Origin: Brevundimonas sp. EYE_349
GTDB lineage: Bacteria; Pseudomonadota; Alphaproteobacteria; Caulobacterales; Caulobacteraceae
Direction: 5' to 3'
NCBI RefSeq assembly: GCF_023147505.1
Contig: NZ_JAHXPB010000001.1
Coordinates: forward strand, 620,001 to 684,000
Length of the DNA stretch: 64,000 nt
Both the position numbers and the translations under genes were made by a program. This document shows positions 41,780-50,648 of this stretch, in pieces. How positions within the stretch are numbered: the first letter of the stretch is position 1; the number at the start of each line of letters is the position of its first letter. Below the pieces are notes generated by a model. The model saw nothing but the letters and a program-made list of their open reading frames with translations, was not told the origin of the DNA and did no database searches.

Positions 41780-41935
41780 CCGAGAAAGGTCAGGCGGTCA
41801 GCCGCGCCATTCCGCACCCGGTTTCGGGCTGGATCAAGGCGCGCCATCAGCAGAACGGTCAAGCTGTCGAGGCGTTCCCCGCCGGTCGAACGCCAGATGG
41901 CGCGAATCCCCCGCGCGCCCTATCTTCGCCTGCTC

Positions 41936-43828
41936 ATGCCCATCCGTCGCCTTTCCCCCGAAACCGTCAACCGCATCGCCGCCGGCGAGGTGGTCGAGCG
42001 GCCGGCCAGCGCCATCAAGGAGCTGGTCGAGAACGCCCTGGATGCGGGCGGCCGCAATATCGAGATTCAGGCGGACGGCGGGGGCCTGTCGCGCATCCTG
42101 ATCGCCGACGACGGCAAGGGCATTCCGCGCGAGGAACTGCCTCTGGCCATCGAGCGCCACGCCACCTCCAAGCTGGAGCCGGACGACGCGGGCGACGTGG
42201 ACCTGCTGCGTATCCACACCCTGGGCTTCCGGGGCGAGGCCCTGCCCTCCATCGGCTCGGTCGCCCGTCTGTCCATCACCACCCGGTCCCGTGACGAGAC
42301 CGACGCCTGGGCCATCACGGTCGAGGGCGGCGAGACCCGTCCCCTGGCCCCCGCCCCCTTCCCCGGCCCGCACGGCGCGCGGGTCGAGGTGCGCGACCTC
42401 TTCTACGCCACCCCCGCCCGGCTAAAGTTCATGAAGTCCGAACGGGCCGAGGCCATGGCCATTTCGGAAGAGATCAAGCGTCAGGCCATGGCGCATGAGG
42501 CCGTCGCCTTCACCCTGTCGCTGGACGGCAAGACCACCCTGCGCCTGCCCGCCGAACATCCCGGCGATGAAGGCCGGCTGAAGCGCCTGTCCGTCCTCCT
42601 GGGCCGCGACTTCGAGGCCAACGCCCTGCTGATCGATCAGGAGCGGGACGGCGTGCGCCTGTCGGGCTACGCCGGCCTGCCCACCTATTCGCGCGGGAAT
42701 GCCGCGCATCAGTATCTTTTCGTCAACGGCCGCCCGGTGAAGGATCGCCTGGTGCAAGGGGCCCTGCGCGGCGCCTACGCCGACTTCCTGGCGCGCGACC
42801 GCCATCCGGCCGCCGTTCTGTTTCTCGACATCGATCCGCTCTATGTCGACGTCAACGTCCACCCCGCCAAGGCCGAGGTCCGGTTTCGCGACCCGGCCCT
42901 GGTGCGCGGCCTGATCGTCGGCGCCCTGCGCCACGCGCTCCACGCCGCCGGCCACCGCGCCTCCACCACAGTCGCCGCCGACGCCCTCTCGGGCTTCCAG
43001 CCCCATACCGGCGTCGCATCCGGCCCAGCCTACAGCCCCAGCGCCCGCTCGGCGCAGGGTTTCAGCGGCTGGACCGGCTGGTCCCAGCCCGCCGCCGCCG
43101 CCCAGGTCCTGCCCGGCCTGAACGAACGCAGCGCCCGCCTCGAACCCAGTTGGGACGGTCCGTCATGGCCTCAGCCTTCAGCCGAACACGACGGGTCCAC
43201 TCACGACTCACGGCTCACGGCTCACCCTTCGCCCCAAGACCCCCTCGACTATCCGCTGGGCGCAGCGCGAGGACAGCTTCACGCCAACTATATCGTCGCC
43301 CAGACCCGCGACGGTCTGGTCATCGTGGACCAGCACGCCGCGCACGAGCGGCTGGTCTATGAGCGGATGAAGGCCCAGATGGCCGAAGGCGCCGTGACCC
43401 GGCAGGCCCTGCTGACGCCTGAGGTGGTCGATCTGGACCCCGCCGAGGCCGAGCGCGTCGCCTCGCGCGCCGAGGAACTGGCCGAGATGGGCCTGATCGT
43501 CGAGGCCTTCGGCGCCGGGGCCGTCCTGGTGCGCGAAACCCCGGCCATGCTGGGCGATACCGACGTCCAGGGCCTGATCCGCGACATCGCCGACGATCTG
43601 TCCGAACACGGCCAGGCCCTGTCGCTCAAGGAAAGGCTCGCCGCCATCTGCGGCACCATGGCCTGCCACGGCAGCGTTCGCTCGGGCCGCGTCCTCTCGG
43701 CCCCCGAGATGAACGCCCTGCTCCGCCAGATGGAAGCCACCCCCCACTCCGGCCAATGCAACCACGGCCGCCCCACCTATGTGGAGCTGAAACTGCACGA
43801 TCTGGAGAAGCTGTTCGGACGGCGGTGA
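41936..43828 (+). CDS. mutL: DNA mismatch repair protein MutL
   Basis: A 630-residue MutL. The N-terminal GHKL ATPase has [34 protein letters not shown] and [15 protein letters not shown]; the C-terminal dimerisation domain carries endonuclease motifs [23 protein letters not shown] and CNHGRP, so it is probably an incising MutL of the type found where MutH is absent. The linker is long and Ser/Pro-rich, with short repeated CTCACGG units near 43199-43225. The ATG at 41936 starts the conserved region. Divergent from the protease gene. Confidence 0.95.
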   Translation: MPIRRLSPETVNRIAAGEVVERPASAIKELVENALDAGGRNIEIQADGGGLSRILIADDGKGIPREELPLAIERHATSKLEPDDAGDVDLLRIHTLGFRGEALPSIGSVARLSITTRSRDETDAWAITVEGGETRPLAPAPFPGPHGARVEVRDLFYATPARLKFMKSERAEAMAISEEIKRQAMAHEAVAFTLSLDGKTTLRLPAEHPGDEGRLKRLSVLLGRDFEANALLIDQERDGVRLSGYAGLPTYSRGNAAHQYLFVNGRPVKDRLVQGALRGAYADFLARDRHPAAVLFLDIDPLYVDVNVHPAKAEVRFRDPALVRGLIVGALRHALHAAGHRASTTVAADALSGFQPHTGVASGPAYSPSARSAQGFSGWTGWSQPAAAAQVLPGLNERSARLEPSWDGPSWPQPSAEHDGSTHDSRLTAHPSPQDPLDYPLGAARGQLHANYIVAQTRDGLVIVDQHAAHERLVYERMKAQMAEGAVTRQALLTPEVVDLDPAEAERVASRAEELAEMGLIVEAFGAGAVLVRETPAMLGDTDVQGLIRDIADDLSEHGQALSLKERLAAICGTMACHGSVRSGRVLSAPEMNALLRQMEATPHSGQCNHGRPTYVELKLHDLEKLFGRR

Positions 43829-43866
43829 GTGATGAAACGCAGCCGTAAGCCTGCTAGATAACGATA

Positions 43867-44289
43867 ATGTCCGCCCTCGTTCTCATCGCTGCTCTGGCGT
43901 GCGCCTCGCCCGATCCTGTCGCGTACGGCCAAGCCGCTCAGGCGTCCTGTGCGCAACCCGCCGCCCTGCTTCCAAACGCCAGAGAACGCCGCGCGATTCT
44001 AGGCGCGCTTCGTCCTGTGGTGGAGCGGGAGTTAGGCGGGCCGATCGAGTTCGTGGTCACCCAGATCCGCGTGATCGGCCCCCACGCTTTCGCCATCGTG
44101 ACGCCCCAACGCCCCGACGGCGGCGCGATCCGTCCCACCAACGACGAGATGGACGGCGTGCGTACCGAAGCCATCCTCGCCAAACGGAACGGTCGCTGGC
44201 ATGTCGTCAAGCATGGCATCGGCGCCACCGACGTCTGGTATGCTGGCGAGATCGACAACTATCCCGTCAACCTGATCCCGGCATGTTGA
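43867..44289 (+). CDS. Secreted protein of unknown function
   Basis: A 140-residue protein with an N-terminal hydrophobic segment (MSALVLIAALACASPDPVAYG). The body has RRAILGALRPVVERELGGPIEFVVTQIRVIGPHAFAIVTPQRPDGG and ILAKRNGRWHVVKHGIGATDVWYAG, a pattern of small NTF2-like secreted proteins. No catalytic residue is evident. Its stop overlaps the start of the tyrosine phosphatase gene, so the two are likely coupled. Confidence 0.7.
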   Translation: MSALVLIAALACASPDPVAYGQAAQASCAQPAALLPNARERRAILGALRPVVERELGGPIEFVVTQIRVIGPHAFAIVTPQRPDGGAIRPTNDEMDGVRTEAILAKRNGRWHVVKHGIGATDVWYAGEIDNYPVNLIPAC

Positions 44290-44741
44290 AGCCCTCCGTC
44301 CTCTTCGTATGCCTCGGCAACATCTGTCGCTCGCCTCTGGCGGAGGCGGCCCTGCGGGCTGAGGCGCAGCGGTTGCGTAGGGATTTGATCGTGGATTCCG
44401 CCGGGACCGGGGACTGGCATGCGGGCGAGGCGCCGGACCCGCGGGCGCAGGCGACGGCGCGACGTCATGGGGTCGAAATTTCGGGATTGAAGGCGCGCCA
44501 GGTGACACCGGCGGACTTTCGCCGCTTCAATCATGTGATCGCCTTGGACCACGAGAATCTGAAAAACCTGCGCCGCCTGCGTCCCGACGATGCGACCGCC
44601 GAGCTCAGCCTGCTGCTCGACCATGTTCCCGGCCGCGAGGGCCAGGCGGTGGCGGACCCCTATTTCGGCGACGACGACGGGTTTGAGATCACCTGGGCCG
44701 AGGTGACGGCGGCGGCGCGCGGCCTCGTCGCCAAACTGTAA
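44283..44741 (+). CDS. Low-molecular-weight protein tyrosine phosphatase
   Basis: A 152-residue LMW-PTP. The catalytic loop is CLGNICRS (Cys10, Arg16), the general-acid region is VADPYFGDDDGFE, and SAGTGDWHAGEAPDPRAQATARRHGV is typical. It dephosphorylates Tyr in proteins, often in polysaccharide or stress pathways; no partner kinase is adjacent. The ATG at 44283 overlaps the previous stop by 7 bases. Confidence 0.92.
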   Translation: MLKPSVLFVCLGNICRSPLAEAALRAEAQRLRRDLIVDSAGTGDWHAGEAPDPRAQATARRHGVEISGLKARQVTPADFRRFNHVIALDHENLKNLRRLRPDDATAELSLLLDHVPGREGQAVADPYFGDDDGFEITWAEVTAAARGLVAKL

Positions 44742-44744
44742 CCC

Positions 44745-44930
44745 GCTCCCGTCGGGAGAGGGCTTGAGCGCACGCGCAGCGGCCGTCTTGGCGCGACCCC
44801 AAGCGCGGCGCGAGGCAGCCGGGGGATGAGGGTCGGATGCTTGACCTCTGTCCTGCGACGGCTCACGCTGACCGATGGAGCCGACGCCCCCATCCGGCCC
44901 CACCTTCTCCCACCGGAAGAGGGAAAGCAT
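44745..44930 (+). repeat. Intergenic repeat-like element with hairpins
   Basis: A gene-free 235-base stretch begins with CTCCCGTCGGGAG (44746-44758), which folds into a hairpin, and ends with CTTCTCCCACCGGAAGAGGG. Such boxes bracketing GGGGGATGAGGGTC-like text resemble dispersed intergenic repeats of alphaproteobacteria. The first hairpin could also end transcription. Copy number cannot be judged from one window. Confidence 0.45.
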
Positions 44931-44976
44931 GACGCCACGTCCGCGTTTGACGTAGCGGCGGTTTACGGCTGCGGTC

Positions 44977-45429
44977 ATGACCGATGTTTATCGCATCCGC
45001 GCCGCTCAAACCTGGGCCCAGGCCCGCGCCGACTATCTGTCGGGCCTAAGCGCAGAGGCCGTGTGTCGCCGCCACGACCTGGGCCTGTCCGCCTTTCGGC
45101 GTCGCGCCCGCAAATATGGCTGGCGGCGCAGCGATCAGGTCGAGCCCCCGCCCGGCGAGACCGATCTGAGCCTTTACGACGATGTGGACATCAACGACCT
45201 GGCCCAGACAGCGCGGCTGCGTTTCATCGAGGCGACGGAGGGCGGTCGGGCCACCGACGCGCGTCGCTGGCAGCGCCTGTGGCTGGACCTTCGCGACGCC
45301 TCCCGCGAAGCCGACGCCGAATTCTTCAAGGGCATGAGCCGTGAAGAGACCCGCGCCCTGATGGAGTTGGAACGCCGCGAGATCGAAGAGGAGGACGAGG
45401 CCCTGCTGGGTCCGCCGCCTGCGGACTGA
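44977..45429 (+). CDS. Helix-turn-helix-like protein of unknown function
   Basis: A 150-residue protein. The N-terminal part (AAQTWAQARADYLSGLSAEAVCRRHDLGLSAFRRRARKYGWRR) looks like a helix-turn-helix of the terminase-small or transposase type. The remainder is acidic and helical (DVDINDLAQTARLRFIEATEGG; ELERREIEEEDEALLG). Function unknown. It may be a DNA-binding protein of phage origin, but no phage gene is nearby. Confidence 0.65.
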   Translation: MTDVYRIRAAQTWAQARADYLSGLSAEAVCRRHDLGLSAFRRRARKYGWRRSDQVEPPPGETDLSLYDDVDINDLAQTARLRFIEATEGGRATDARRWQRLWLDLRDASREADAEFFKGMSREETRALMELERREIEEEDEALLGPPPAD

Positions 45430-45449
45430 TCCCGCTGCGACCCGCTCGC

Positions 45450-45470
45450 AAAAATCTGCACGAAAGTGCA
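45450..45470 (-). terminator. Weak terminator after rsmD
   Basis: On the minus strand TGCAC-TTTC-GTGCA is followed by G and a T5 run. The stem is only 5 bp. It lies 32 bases after the rsmD stop, in the right orientation for the rsmD transcript. Confidence 0.4.
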
Positions 45471-45501
45471 CTCAAAAAAGTTCTGAGCGCAGTTTTCCAG
45501 A

Positions 45502-46077
45502 TCAGGCGGTCGGGGCCAGCACCTTCAGGAACAGCACCCGCGCCGCGCCATAGTCGCGCGCGTCCAGCCGCTCATAGCCGGGCGTGTCGATCTCCGGCTC
45601 GTCCGAACCGCGCTCGAACACCACGATGGCGCCGGGCTTGAGCCAGTTCCCCTCCAGCAGGCGCGCCAGCGTCTGTTCCCCCAGCCCCTTGCCGTAGGGC
45701 GGGTCCAGAAAGGCGATGTCGAACGCCTCCGCAATGGGGCCTGGCCGCACGCCCAAATCGGTTGCGCTGCGTCGATGCACCCGTGTGCGCCCCATCAGTC
45801 CATAGGCGTCGGCGTTCTCGCGGATGGCGCCGCGCGCGTCATCCTCGATCTCCACGAACAGGCAGAAGGCCGCCCCCCGGCTGACCGCCTCGAACCCCAG
45901 GGCGCCCGACCCGGCGTACAGGTCGATGACCCGCGCGCCCTGCAAGCCTTCGCCCCAGGCGGCGTGTTCCAGAACGTTGAACACCGCCTGGCGCGCGCGG
46001 TCAGAGGTCGGGCGTGTGCCCTTCCCTTCCGGCGTGACGATGGAACGGCCCTTAAGGCTGCCTGCGACAATCCGCAT
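45502..46077 (-). CDS. rsmD: 16S rRNA (guanine(966)-N(2))-methyltransferase
   Basis: A 191-residue Rossmann methyltransferase. It starts MRIVAGSLKGRSIVTPEG, has TSDRARQAVFNVLEH, the SAM motif VIDLYAGSGALGFEAVSRGA and the catalytic DPPYGKGL, all typical of RsmD. It methylates G966 in 16S rRNA during 30S assembly. Genome neighbours in many bacteria are rluB-like synthases, as here. It starts 6 bases after the GFA gene stop. Confidence 0.93.
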   Translation of the reverse strand: MRIVAGSLKGRSIVTPEGKGTRPTSDRARQAVFNVLEHAAWGEGLQGARVIDLYAGSGALGFEAVSRGAAFCLFVEIEDDARGAIRENADAYGLMGRTRVHRRSATDLGVRPGPIAEAFDIAFLDPPYGKGLGEQTLARLLEGNWLKPGAIVVFERGSDEPEIDTPGYERLDARDYGAARVLFLKVLAPTA

Positions 46078-46083
46078 CCTTCG

Positions 46084-46497
46084 TCAGGCCTCTGGCGGAG
46101 CGAACTGAGCGTACAGTTCGTCGGTGGTCAGGCGGGGCCGATCCCCCGCCAGGGCATAGGTCTCGGGCTTGCTGTCGATGCAGAATTCGTCCTCCAGCAC
46201 GAAGGCGGACGGATCGTCGAACGCCTGGGCCGACACCATGGTCAAGGCGCCGTCGTTGGAGCGCCAGAACAGGCCGGTCCCGCACGCCGGGCAAAACTGG
46301 CGCGTCGCCCACTCGGACGAGGCGTAGGTCGCCACCGCCCCCTGAACCTGCACGCTGTCGCCGCAGTCCACGCTGAACAGGATGCCGTCCGACAGGCGCC
46401 GGCACATGCCGCAATGGCAGGCGTGCATCCCGCCTCTGGGCATGGCGCTGAATGTCACGGCGCCGCACAGGCACCGGCCGGTGGAAGACGACGTCAT
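46084..46497 (-). CDS. GFA family zinc-binding protein
   Basis: A 137-residue glutathione-dependent formaldehyde-activating (Gfa) domain protein: RCLCGAVTFSAMPRGGMHACHCGMCRR and QFCPACGTGLFWRS supply the zinc-binding cysteines. In the family it adds or carries formaldehyde-glutathione adducts, but most members are uncharacterised. It lies between rluB and rsmD in the same direction, with gaps of 26 and 6 bases. Confidence 0.88.
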   Translation of the reverse strand: MTSSSTGRCLCGAVTFSAMPRGGMHACHCGMCRRLSDGILFSVDCGDSVQVQGAVATYASSEWATRQFCPACGTGLFWRSNDGALTMVSAQAFDDPSAFVLEDEFCIDSKPETYALAGDRPRLTTDELYAQFAPPEA

Positions 46498-46523
46498 GCC
46501 TTAGCTCTCCTCGGCGGCGCGTC

Positions 46524-48032
46524 TCAACGAGGCGCGCGCGGCTTGCCGCCGGGGCCACGCCCGCTGGTTCCCGATGGCCCAGCCGGCTTGGCGCCGGAAC
46601 GCGGCTTGAAGTCGCGCCCTCCCGAGCCCGCGCCAGGACCAGCACGCCCGGCAGGCTTGGCGCCTGGCCTTGCCCCTGCGGGCTTCCTGCGGTCGTCAAT
46701 GAACTGGTCGTCGCGCGGCTTGAAGGCGCGCTTGGGCCGGTCGCCGTCCTCCCGCGCCGGACGCTCCCCGACGGGAGCGGTGCGCTCGCGCGGCTTGAAG
46801 GTCTTGGAATGTTCGAACCTGGGCGCGGCCTTGGCCCAGCCCTCCTTCTTGGCCGGGCGCTCGCGGCGTTCGACGGCGTCGGCCTGGGCGGTTTCGGCGG
46901 CGCGCACGCGGCTGGGCTTGCGCGACGGATCCGACATGGCCGAACCCGATCGGCCCTTGACGATGGGCGTGGACACGCGGCGGCCGGGGATGGGCGCGGG
47001 CGTCTCGACCGTATTGCCGGTGGGCAGGTTCTCGGGCCGGATGTAGTCGGCCAGCAGTTCGCGGATCACGCGCGGCCCGACCTCCTCCACCGCCCCGACG
47101 GGCAGCACGTCCAGGCGGAACGGGCCATAGGCCAGACGGATCAGGCGGTTGACCGTCAGGCCGACCGATTCCAGCACCTTGCGGACCTCGCGGTTCTTGC
47201 CCTCGGTGATCGAGACCGAGATCCACAGGTTGGCCGGGGCCTTGCCGTCCTCGGCCTTGCTTTCCTTGGCCTTGTCCAGCTTGGCCTCGATGGGACCATA
47301 GGACACGCCGTCCACGACCACGCCGTCCTTCAGCGCGTCCAGCTGTTCCTGAGTGATCTTGCCGCGCGCCCGCGCCCGATACTGACGCACCAGCGAGGTG
47401 GACGGCAGTTCCAGCGCCCGGCTCAACTCGCCGTCATTGGTCAGCAGCAACAGGCCTTCGGTCGCCAGGTCCAGTCGCCCGACCGAGATCACGCGGGGCA
47501 GGCCCGCAGGCAGGGCGTCGAACACCGTCGGCCGCCCCGTCGGATCGCTGTGGCTGGTCAAAAGGCCCGCAGGCTTGTGGTAGCGCCAGACGCGCGTCGC
47601 CTGGGTCGAACCGATGGGCTTGCCGTCCACGGTGATCACGTCGTCGCGCGTCACCAGCGTGGCGGGCGTGTCCAGGATGCGGCCGTTGACCGCCACCTTG
47701 CCCAGGCCGATCAGCCGCTCCACCTCACGGCGCGAGGCGATGCCGGCGCGGGCCATGGTCTTGGCGATTCGCTCGGCGCGCAGCGGGGTTTCGGGCGTCT
47801 TGGACTTGCCGTCCTTGCCGCCCTTGTCGGTGCGCGGCTTGTCGCTGCGGGGGCGGTCGGCCTTGTCGCCGAAACGCTTTGCGCCGTCGTCGCGAGGGCC
47901 GCGCGGCTTGTCGCCGAATGATTTCGTCCCGTCGCCGCTCTTGCGGGGACCGGAGGATTTAAAGGGCCGGGGCGACCGTTCGTCTTGACGGGCGCGGGGC
48001 TTCTTGTCGTTGTCGTCTGTATGGCGGACCAT
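46524..48032 (-). CDS. rluB: rRNA pseudouridine synthase RluB with long basic tails
   Basis: A 502-residue protein. A disordered Lys/Arg/Asp/Ser-rich N-terminal tail of about 80 residues precedes an S4 domain (AKTMARAGIASRREVERLIGLGKVAVNGR) and an RsuA-type catalytic domain (SVGRLDLATEGLLLLTNDGEL; KNREVRKVLESVGLTVNRLIRLAYGPF). About 150 residues of basic, proline-rich tail follow. RluB makes Psi2605 in 23S rRNA. The start at 48032 overlaps the divergent tadA start by 12 bases. Confidence 0.9.
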   Translation of the reverse strand: MVRHTDDNDKKPRARQDERSPRPFKSSGPRKSGDGTKSFGDKPRGPRDDGAKRFGDKADRPRSDKPRTDKGGKDGKSKTPETPLRAERIAKTMARAGIASRREVERLIGLGKVAVNGRILDTPATLVTRDDVITVDGKPIGSTQATRVWRYHKPAGLLTSHSDPTGRPTVFDALPAGLPRVISVGRLDLATEGLLLLTNDGELSRALELPSTSLVRQYRARARGKITQEQLDALKDGVVVDGVSYGPIEAKLDKAKESKAEDGKAPANLWISVSITEGKNREVRKVLESVGLTVNRLIRLAYGPFRLDVLPVGAVEEVGPRVIRELLADYIRPENLPTGNTVETPAPIPGRRVSTPIVKGRSGSAMSDPSRKPSRVRAAETAQADAVERRERPAKKEGWAKAAPRFEHSKTFKPRERTAPVGERPAREDGDRPKRAFKPRDDQFIDDRRKPAGARPGAKPAGRAGPGAGSGGRDFKPRSGAKPAGPSGTSGRGPGGKPRAPR

Positions 48033-48503
48033 GATGAGCGGTTCATGCGCATGGCGCTGGACCAAGCGCAAGCGGCGGCGGACGCAGGAGAGGTGCCCGT
48101 GGGCGCAATTCTTGTCGATCCCGCCTCAGGTGAGGTAATTTCGACCGGCGCCAATGGCCCGATTGCGTCCCGCGACCCCACCGCCCATGCCGAGATCGTC
48201 GCCATGCGGCGCGCGGCGACGGCGCTGGATAACTACCGCCTAACCGGCCTTACTCTCTATGTAACGCTGGAGCCCTGCGCCATGTGCGCCGGCGCCATCA
48301 GCCACGCCCGCATCGGCCGCGTGGTCTGGGCCGCCGACGATCCAAAGGGCGGCGCCGTCATTCACGGGCCGCGTCTGTTCGAACAGTTGACCTGCCACTG
48401 GCGCCCAGCGACCGACTCAGGTCTCCTGGCCGATGAAGCGTCGTCGCTGCTCAAATCCTTCTTCCGTCAGCGGAGGGGAACGGGGGCAGGCCGCGCACGT
48501 TAG
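48021..48503 (+). CDS. tadA: tRNA adenosine(34) deaminase
   Basis: A 160-residue zinc deaminase. The active site HAE is in DPTAHAEIVAMR, and the zinc site PCAMCAGA is in LEPCAMCAGAISHARIGRVVWAADDPKGG. It converts A34 to inosine in tRNA-Arg(ACG). The ATG at 48021 overlaps the divergent rluB start; a later ATG at 48045 would remove the overlap. The N-terminus HDERFMRMALDQAQAAADAGEVPVGA supports the upstream start. Confidence 0.92.
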   Translation: MADHDERFMRMALDQAQAAADAGEVPVGAILVDPASGEVISTGANGPIASRDPTAHAEIVAMRRAATALDNYRLTGLTLYVTLEPCAMCAGAISHARIGRVVWAADDPKGGAVIHGPRLFEQLTCHWRPATDSGLLADEASSLLKSFFRQRRGTGAGRAR

Positions 48504-48551
48504 ACCGCCGCGAAAGCGGCGCCGTTGGGCGACGCCGTGGAGGAAAAGACC

Positions 48552-48977
48552 TTGTTCAAGCCGGATCTGCCGCAGTCGATCGTGTTCAGCGGCCTGGCCG
48601 CCCTGGCCCTGCTCACCGCCTGCGGCCCGGACCCCGACAAGGCGCCCCGCAGCGGCGATGAGGTCAAGGATCGCGCCGTCGCCGCCCAGACCGCGCGTCA
48701 GCGCACAGGCGCCGAGATTCAGGACCGCACCCTCAACCGCGTCGTCCACACCGTCTATCTGTGCGACAATGGCGAGCGCCTGTCGGTCGATTTCGACAAT
48801 CCGCGCCAGATGGCCACCGTCCGCAACTCGTCCGGCGAGGCGGTGGACCTGTATCAGGAACGCGCCGCCGACGGGATCTGGTACCGCGCCTCCAACGTCG
48901 AACTACGCGGCAAGGGCGTGCTGGCCACCTGGTCGGTCGAGGGCCGCCAACCGACCGACTGCCGCGCCGTCGACTGA
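48552..48977 (+). CDS. MliC-like lipoprotein
   Basis: A 141-residue lipoprotein: a hydrophobic segment with the lipobox LTAC, then a spacer and a MliC-type domain (TVYLCDNGERLSVDFDNPRQMATVRNSSGEAVDLYQERAADGIWYRASNVELRGKG) ending in a Cys. MliC proteins inhibit C-type lysozyme. The TTG at 48552 has GGAGGA 8 bases upstream, so it was preferred over TTG 48525 and GTG 48537. Lysozyme inhibition here is by family only. Confidence 0.75.
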   Translation: MFKPDLPQSIVFSGLAALALLTACGPDPDKAPRSGDEVKDRAVAAQTARQRTGAEIQDRTLNRVVHTVYLCDNGERLSVDFDNPRQMATVRNSSGEAVDLYQERAADGIWYRASNVELRGKGVLATWSVEGRQPTDCRAVD

Positions 48978-49017
48978 CGCCGTTGCGGCGGACGCCAACG
49001 GCGCCTAGCTGGAGCCC

Positions 49018-50061
49018 ATGTCCCTGATCGACCGCCTCGGTCTGAGCGTTCCCGTCATCCAGGCCCCGATGGCGGGCGTCTCCACGCCACGGATGGCGGC
49101 GGCCGTCTCCAACGCTGGCGCCTTGGGCTCCATCAGCGTCGGCGCGACCGATGCGGTCGGCGCGGGCCAGATGATCGCAGACACCCGCGCTCTGACCGAC
49201 CGCCCCTTCAACGTCAATCTGTTCGTCCACGCCGCGCCGCGCCGGGATCCTGTCAATGAGGCGGCCTGGCTTCAGGCTCTGGCGCCCCAGTTCGCGGCCT
49301 TCGGCGCCGCGCCGCCGGCCGGTTTGGGCGTGATCTATCGCAGCTTCGCCGACGACGACGCCATGCTGGCCCGATTGCTGGCCGATCCGCCTGCGGCGGT
49401 CAGCTTTCATTTCGGCCTGCCCGACACTACCCGCATCCGCGCCCTGAAAGCGGTCGGTTGCCTGCTGTTGGCCACCGCCACCACGCTGGACGAAGCCCTG
49501 ACCTGCAAGGCGGCCGGCGTGGACGCCCTGGTGGCGCAAGGCTGGGAGGCTGGCGGCCATCGCGGCATGTTCGATCCCGACGCCGAGGACAGCCGCCTGG
49601 GCGCGATGGCCCTGACCCGACTTCTGGTCGCCCGCGCCGGTCCCGTCATCACCGCCGGTGGGATCATGGACGGACAGGGCGTCCGCGCGGCGCCGAATCT
49701 CGGCGCCGTCGCGGTCCAGATGGGCACCGCCTTCGTCGCCTGTCCCGAAAGCGCCGCCGACGCCGGATACCGCGCCGCCTTGGCTGGCGACGCCGCGCTC
49801 CATACCGTCATGACCCGCGCCATATCCGGCCGCCCCGCCCGCTGTCTGGCAAATCGCTTCACCGCTTGGGACGCGACGACCGCGGCCGTCCCGCCCGACT
49901 ATCCGGTCGCCTATGACGCCGGAAAGGCGCTGAACGCCGCCGCCAAGTCCGCTGGTGAGTTCGGCTTCGGCGCCCAATGGGCCGGTCAGGGCGCCGCCCT
50001 GGCCCGCACCCTGCCCGCCGCCGACCTGATCGCGGCGCTGGTCGCGGAGATGGACGTCTAG
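49018..50061 (+). CDS. Nitronate monooxygenase-like flavoprotein
   Basis: A 347-residue TIM-barrel flavoenzyme of the nitronate monooxygenase / 2-nitropropane dioxygenase family: VPVIQAPMAGVSTPRMAAAVSNAGALGSI, DRPFNVNLFVH, ALVAQGWEAGGHRGMF and ITAGGIMDGQGVRAAPNLGAVAVQMGTAFV. It oxidises nitronates to ketones, a detoxification step. It overlaps the convergent acetyltransferase gene by 4 bases. Monocistronic. Confidence 0.92.
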   Translation: MSLIDRLGLSVPVIQAPMAGVSTPRMAAAVSNAGALGSISVGATDAVGAGQMIADTRALTDRPFNVNLFVHAAPRRDPVNEAAWLQALAPQFAAFGAAPPAGLGVIYRSFADDDAMLARLLADPPAAVSFHFGLPDTTRIRALKAVGCLLLATATTLDEALTCKAAGVDALVAQGWEAGGHRGMFDPDAEDSRLGAMALTRLLVARAGPVITAGGIMDGQGVRAAPNLGAVAVQMGTAFVACPESAADAGYRAALAGDAALHTVMTRAISGRPARCLANRFTAWDATTAAVPPDYPVAYDAGKALNAAAKSAGEFGFGAQWAGQGAALARTLPAADLIAALVAEMDV

Positions 50062-50648
50062 CCGAACGCCGCCAGCCGCCGCTCCAGGCGGTCGCGGACC
50101 TCGGGCCAGTCGTCGTCGATAACGGCGAACATGGCTGTGTCGCGGGCCCGGCCGGTCCAGGTGGTCTTGTGCTTTCTCAGCACCCCCTCGGGCTTGGCGC
50201 CCAGTTTCAGGATGGCGGCCTGGCTCCGCGGGTTGAGGGCGTCGGTGATGATCTCGACCCGCACCGCCCCGGCGTCGAAGGCATGGGCCAGCAGCAGTCG
50301 CTTGCACGCCGGATTGATGGGGCCGCCCCGCGCCTCGGGTCGATAGAAGGTCGAGCCGATCTCGCAGCGGCGATGGGCGGGATTGATCTCGTAAAGGCTG
50401 GTCGTGCCCACCACCGCCCCGTCCGAGCGCCGCCGCACCGCATAGGCGATCCGCGTCCCGGTCCGCATCGCCGCCAGCGCCGCCTCCCACCAACCGTCGA
50501 AATGGTCCCCATAGGCGGGCCCCACCATGATCTCCCAAGCGTCAGGATCGCAATCCAGCGCCGCACGGATCTCGGCCTCCAGCCCGTCTTCGAACGGCTC
50601 CAGCCGCACGAAACCATCCTCCAGCGGCCCCATGCCGATCCGCATCAC
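50058..50648 (-). CDS. GNAT family N-acetyltransferase (RimJ/RimL-like)
   Basis: A 196-residue GNAT protein of the ribosomal-protein/RimL-like subgroup: [65 protein letters not shown], and [32 protein letters not shown]. The acyl acceptor is unknown. GTG at 50648 or ATG at 50645 are both possible; GTG overlaps the aroB stop as GTGA. Downstream of aroKB, with no functional link evident. Confidence 0.88.
   Translation of the reverse strand: MMRIGMGPLEDGFVRLEPFEDGLEAEIRAALDCDPDAWEIMVGPAYGDHFDGWWEAALAAMRTGTRIAYAVRRRSDGAVVGTTSLYEINPAHRRCEIGSTFYRPEARGGPINPACKRLLLAHAFDAGAVRVEIITDALNPRSQAAILKLGAKPEGVLRKHKTTWTGRARDTAMFAVIDDDWPEVRDRLERRLAAFG

Noticed and set aside
43199-43225. Short CTCACGG tandem repeat in the mutL linker
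   Set aside because: Only about four imperfect 7-8-base units in a disordered linker; not enough to call a separate feature.
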